Assembly (NCBI GenBank): GCA_041844915.1
Contig: JBGZBY010000087.1
Location: 1 to 64,000, forward strand
Origin: W11650 sp041844915
GTDB taxonomy: Bacteria; Bacillota; Clostridia; Lachnospirales; Vallitaleaceae
Direction of reading: 5' to 3'
Length of the DNA stretch: 64,000 nucleotides
A program made the translations under genes and the position numbers. Each line of letters opens with the position of its first letter. The stretch's first letter is position 1. The notes under the pieces are model-generated. The model saw nothing but the letters and a program-made list of their open reading frames with translations. It did no database searches and was not told where the DNA came from. Below are positions 60,583-64,000 of the stretch, piece after piece.

Positions 60583-61612
60583 AGTTGGAGGTAAGCTGTA
60601 TTGGGGCGGCGAATATGCCGTGGTGGAAGCGGGGCATACGGCGGTGCTTATGGCGGTGAGCCGCTGCTTGGAGGCTGAGCTGGAATTTTCTGGTAGTCAG
60701 GGAAAGATAGTTTCATCATTATATCCTCATTGTCTATATTGGTCGCATATAGGCGGCAGGCTGCAAATGGAGTATCATGACGACTATCGTTTGCTGATTG
60801 GAGCAGTGGAGCTGATGAGTGAATATCTGACGGAGCAGGGGCTTGAACTAAGAGCCTTTGAGCTTAGAATTGACAGTGCCTTGCATACTTCGGGATTTCA
60901 AAAATATGGACTTGGCTCCAGCGGCGCGGTGATTGTGGCGGCGGTTCGAGGGATCCTGCGTCTTTATCAGCAAAAGGATGAGGATTTATTGGTTTTTAAG
61001 CTGGCATGTTTGATTTTGCTGAAAGCCGGCGCTAACGGCTCAATGGGCGATGTGGCAAGCTGTGCCTACGGCGGACTGATTGCCTATACTTCCTTTGATC
61101 GGGAGCAGGTTTCAGGCTGGCTACAGGATAAGCGCCTGCTTGATATCGTTGCGGCTCAATGGAAGGGGCTGAGCATACGAAGGATTGTCAATCGGCTCGC
61201 AATGGATGTATTGGTCGGCTGGACAAAGCAGGAGGCAAGTTCCTCCCGACTGGTGCGACAGGTTGGCTTGGTCAGAGAAAGGCCGGAATACGCCGAGTTT
61301 TTAGCAGAAAGTCAGGTCGAGGTAATACGGCTTATTGCCGCCATGGAGCATGGCGATAAGGAAGACTTTAAACAGGCGGTTCGGCAGCTGCGGCAGGGTC
61401 TGCTGCGATTGGAGCGGCTTTGCGGAGCGGAGATTGAAACGGAAGGGCTGAAGGCCATGGCGGAGCTGGCAGAAAATTATGACGCGGTGGGGAAGCTCTC
61501 CGGAGCGGGCGGAGGCGATTGCGGTCTTATTTTCTTATTTGACAAAGCGCAAAAGGATAGAGTTCAGCAGGCGATGAAGGACAAAAATATTTATCCCCTT
61601 GAGCTTGAATAA
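60569..61612 (+). CDS. Phosphomevalonate kinase
   Basis: GHMP kinase that makes mevalonate diphosphate, completing the three ATP-dependent steps with mvk and mvaD. The motifs are GGKLYWGGEYAVVEAGHTAV, YGLGSSGAVIVAAV and KLSGAGGGDCGL. AAAGGAG at 60552-60558 is only 1 nt from an in-frame GTG (60560) but 10 nt from TTG 60569, so I take the TTG. About 347 residues. It is the last gene of the operon. No IPP isomerase or upstream mevalonate genes are adjacent. Confidence 0.93.
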   Translation: MISVRVGGKLYWGGEYAVVEAGHTAVLMAVSRCLEAELEFSGSQGKIVSSLYPHCLYWSHIGGRLQMEYHDDYRLLIGAVELMSEYLTEQGLELRAFELRIDSALHTSGFQKYGLGSSGAVIVAAVRGILRLYQQKDEDLLVFKLACLILLKAGANGSMGDVASCAYGGLIAYTSFDREQVSGWLQDKRLLDIVAAQWKGLSIRRIVNRLAMDVLVGWTKQEASSSRLVRQVGLVRERPEYAEFLAESQVEVIRLIAAMEHGDKEDFKQAVRQLRQGLLRLERLCGAEIETEGLKAMAELAENYDAVGKLSGAGGGDCGLIFLFDKAQKDRVQQAMKDKNIYPLELE

Positions 61613-61678
61613 AAGCATTTGCCGCGAAAAAGAATTGAAAAATTGAGGCGGAGCTGGCGGAAAATCAAAATAGCAAGC

Positions 61679-61730
61679 AAAAAGCAAGCGGCGACCATCC
61701 TGTGTTATGGGGGCGCCGCTTGCTTTTTAT
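61679..61730. terminator. Bidirectional terminator between pmk and pepF
   Basis: AAAAAGCAAGCGGCG (61679-61693) pairs perfectly with CGCCGCTTGCTTTTT (61714-61728). The A and T flanks allow use on both strands. Confidence 0.85.
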
Positions 61731-61817
61731 TTGCGGAGGAAATGTCGCGGTCTTTGCTTGCATCGCGGTTAAGGCTTCTTGGCATGGCTTGGAATGGCAG
61801 CCAAGGCCAATCCGGAT

Positions 61818-63626
61818 TTAATTTTCCTCGATCAGCCGCTCCATTTCGTCGATCATTCCCTCAAATACCTTAATTGCCCGCAGCATTGGCTCCTTCTGCG
61901 TAATATCGACGCCGGTATTTTTTAGGATATCCAGAGGATACTTGGAGCTTCCGGCAGATAAAAATTCGTTGGTATAGCGATCGACAGCTGTTTGTCCTTC
62001 GGTCAGGATCATGTCGGCGATTGCGACAGAGCTGATCAGACCGGTTGCATACTGGAATACATAGTAGTTATAATAAAAATGCGGGATTCTTGCCCATTCA
62101 TAGCGAATCTCGTCGTCGGAAACCACCGCGTCGCCAAAATATTTCTGATTTAATTCATAATACATTTGACTTAGGCTCTCGGCGGTCAGCGGTTCGCCTT
62201 TTTCAGCCAGTTCGTGAGTGGCTCTCTCGTATTCGGCAAACATGGTCTGACGGAAAACGGTGCCACGGAAGCCCTCTAGGAAATGATTCATATAGGCAAG
62301 GCGCAGATTTTTGTCATCCGTATTGTCCAGCAGATAGCGAATTAGCAGATTTTCATTGCAAGTTGAAGCGATTTCGGCTAAAAAGATAGAATAGTCGTGG
62401 TTGACATAGGCCTGCTTTTCGCTGGACAGATAGGAGTGCATAGCATGTCCCATCTCATGCGCGAGGGTAAACATATTGTTTAGGGTATTGGTATGATTGA
62501 GCAGGACATAGGGATGAACGCCGTGAACTCCCCAAGAATAAGCGCCGCTGCGCTTGCCCTTATTTTCATAAACATCCAGCCAGCGATTGGCAAAAGCGGA
62601 TTTTACGACAGCGACATATTTTTCTCCCATTGGAGCAATTGACTTTAAAACAGTATCCTTAGCGTCCTCAAAGCTGATTTTGGTGTCGATATCGGGAAAG
62701 AGCGGCGTATAAATATCATACATATGCAGATCCGGCAGCTTGAGTAATTTTTTGCGCAGGCGCATATATCGATGGAAAATCGGGAGGGATTCGTTGATCG
62801 TTTGCAGGAGCTGATCGTAGATCGCAACAGGAACATTGTTAGTGAACAAGGCGGCTTCGCAGGTTGAGGAAAAGCCCCTTGCCCGCATATTCAGCAGATG
62901 GCTTTTTAAATTCATATTGTAAACAGAAGCCAAGGTATTGATATTAGCTTTATATGCCGCGTACATCGAAGAAAACGCCGCCTGACGAACCTCACGCTTA
63001 GGATTTTCCATCATGCCGATGTAATTGCCGTGAGTTAATTCTACGGTTTCTCCATTTTCATCCACAATAGGCTGAAAGCGAATATCGGCATTGTTAAACA
63101 TAGCGAAGGTATTTTCTATGCCGGAGGTAACATCTCCGGCCAAAGCCATAAGCTCCTCCTGCTCTTTGGGCAGGACATGCTTTTGTGTGCGGAAAAGATT
63201 GTCAAAGTATTGGTGATAGATCATCAGCTCCGGTTTTTCCGAATAATAACTGTCCAAGGTAGCTTTTGTCAAGGTCAGGAGCATAGGCTCTACAAAGGAA
63301 AGGCGGGATTGAATCAGAACCATTAAGGATTCCGATTTTTGAGCTAGCGCCTGCTTGGCAGAATCGGAAGTATCCTGATGCCAGCCCATTTGAGCATAGC
63401 CATAGATTTTTCCGAAATTTTCGCTTAGCGCGTCTTTTTTCTGCAAAAAAAGCAGGAGCTTTTCAGCAGAAGCAAGAAATTCCTTTTCCATAGAAACCAG
63501 CTGCTCGACGGCAGCTTCACAATCCTTATAAAGCGCTGTCCACGCTTCCTCATTTTTTACGATATGGGAGAGATCCCATGTATGCTCCGGTGCGACCTCG
63601 GAGCGCTTTGGTAATGTTTTTGCCAT
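61818..63626 (-). CDS. pepF: Oligoendopeptidase F
   Basis: Cytosolic zinc metallopeptidase of family M3B that cuts short peptides. The zinc motif is LAHEMGHAMHSYLS (HExxH), with a downstream Glu in FLAEIASTCNE. The N-terminal helical domain starts with VAPEHTWDLSHIVKNEEAW, a standard PepF opening. The length is 602 residues. AAAGGA precedes the ATG on the minus strand. Confidence 0.96.
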   Translation of the reverse strand: MAKTLPKRSEVAPEHTWDLSHIVKNEEAWTALYKDCEAAVEQLVSMEKEFLASAEKLLLFLQKKDALSENFGKIYGYAQMGWHQDTSDSAKQALAQKSESLMVLIQSRLSFVEPMLLTLTKATLDSYYSEKPELMIYHQYFDNLFRTQKHVLPKEQEELMALAGDVTSGIENTFAMFNNADIRFQPIVDENGETVELTHGNYIGMMENPKREVRQAAFSSMYAAYKANINTLASVYNMNLKSHLLNMRARGFSSTCEAALFTNNVPVAIYDQLLQTINESLPIFHRYMRLRKKLLKLPDLHMYDIYTPLFPDIDTKISFEDAKDTVLKSIAPMGEKYVAVVKSAFANRWLDVYENKGKRSGAYSWGVHGVHPYVLLNHTNTLNNMFTLAHEMGHAMHSYLSSEKQAYVNHDYSIFLAEIASTCNENLLIRYLLDNTDDKNLRLAYMNHFLEGFRGTVFRQTMFAEYERATHELAEKGEPLTAESLSQMYYELNQKYFGDAVVSDDEIRYEWARIPHFYYNYYVFQYATGLISSVAIADMILTEGQTAVDRYTNEFLSAGSSKYPLDILKNTGVDITQKEPMLRAIKVFEGMIDEMERLIEEN

Positions 63627-64000
63627 AATAATGTCCTTTCTTTCTAAGTGTTAAAGCATTTCATAAGATATTCCTATAGTATCAAATTTAAAGCAATTCG
63701 TAAAGTTTTATCCCAATAAAAGGCATAAAAGTTTTGGAATTTTCTTTTATGTTTGTTTTTTGGCTTTGGTGAAATGCGAGGCATTAATAAAATACCAATG
63801 AAATATCAATAAAAAAGGATATATCGAATTTGGATAAGAAGCTTTAACCGGAAGGAAGTTATTTTACTATTGTGAAAGATGTTTAAAGTAGGAAATTTGA
63901 GAAGTGATTTTGCTTAAATCTCAATTCTTTAATGCAAAGCAGCTTGTCCGTACCCATGCAATTTTTTTGCACAGATACGGGCAAGCTGCTTGCTAGTTAA
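63627..64000. other. Intergenic region at the end of the window
   Basis: AT-rich, no gene seen. A strong hairpin, AGCAGCTTGTCCGTA (63938-63952) with TACGGGCAAGCTGCT (63976-63990), with an inner TGCAA...TTGCA loop, lies at the end and probably terminates a transcript from outside the window or from the plus strand. A possible pepF promoter (TACTAT on the minus strand near 63675) is weak. Confidence 0.5.

Noticed and set aside
1..64000. CRISPR arrays, prophage, intact insertion sequences
   Set aside because: No regularly spaced short repeats, cas genes, phage structural genes or transposase were seen.

Overview
The window reads as chromosomal DNA of a low-to-moderate GC, Gram-positive anaerobe of the Clostridia, probably close to Lachnospirales/Eubacteriales. 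This rests on the sufCBDSU gene order, a YesM/YesN-type two-component pair beside a sugar ABC transporter, S-layer-homology (SLH) surface proteins, DegV, oligoendopeptidase F, YibE/F, a DUF4860-like protein in a type IV pilus cluster, and strong AGGAGG ribosome binding sites. Taxonomy is inferred from gene content only. No rRNA, tRNA, phage or intact transposase was seen.

Layout. 1-5.2 kb: gltX, ung, hom and an unrecognised 286-residue protein with its own promoter. 5.5-10.8 kb: a complete SUF iron-sulfur assembly operon (sufC-B-D-S-U) behind an extended -10 promoter. 10.9-15.1 kb: a minimal type IV pilus-like cluster (PilT, PilC, four small membrane-anchored pilin-like proteins), followed by a HAD phosphatase. 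16.3-18.2 kb: an aldo/keto reductase with a ferredoxin-like C-terminus, then a convergent PTS EIIA. 18.4-21.4 kb: a MoxR-like ATPase and a vWA partner. 21.6-29.0 kb: a glycan-utilisation locus (GH16 glucanase interrupted by an in-frame stop, response regulator, histidine kinase, binding protein, two permeases). 29.1-31.4 kb: an ABC-F gene on the minus strand with a structured leader and a candidate leader peptide. 31.8-38.98 kb: aldose epimerase, SLH-anchored 5'-nucleotidase, YibE/F, M18 aminopeptidase, DegV. 39.2-47.4 kb: PcrA helicase and a giant SLH-anchored subtilisin. 47.5-50.96 kb: a TPP riboswitch followed by a thiamine-binding protein and an ABC system of the ThiXYZ type. 51.2-53.0 kb: argS on the minus strand. 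53.3-56.8 kb: a lipoprotein and a DUF4091 protein. 56.85-58.5 kb: a small AT-rich accessory island. 58.5-61.6 kb: a mevalonate operon (mvk-mvaD-pmk). 61.8-63.6 kb: pepF on the minus strand.

The accessory island at 56.85-58.5 kb is the least explained part. It has an RNase-P-like RNA fragment, a 19-bp inverted repeat, and two small acidic genes. Each small gene is followed by the same ~43-nt repeat and then a large palindrome, which looks like a cassette arrangement. Other points of interest are the nonsense codon in the GH16 gene, a 21-bp element shared by the two promoter regions of that locus, and attenuator-like alternative pairings in the ABC-F leader. Several intergenic regions carry degenerate local duplications. 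Several genes appear to start at TTG or GTG when ribosome binding site spacing is considered (hom, sufB, the aldo/keto reductase, yibE/F, pmk).
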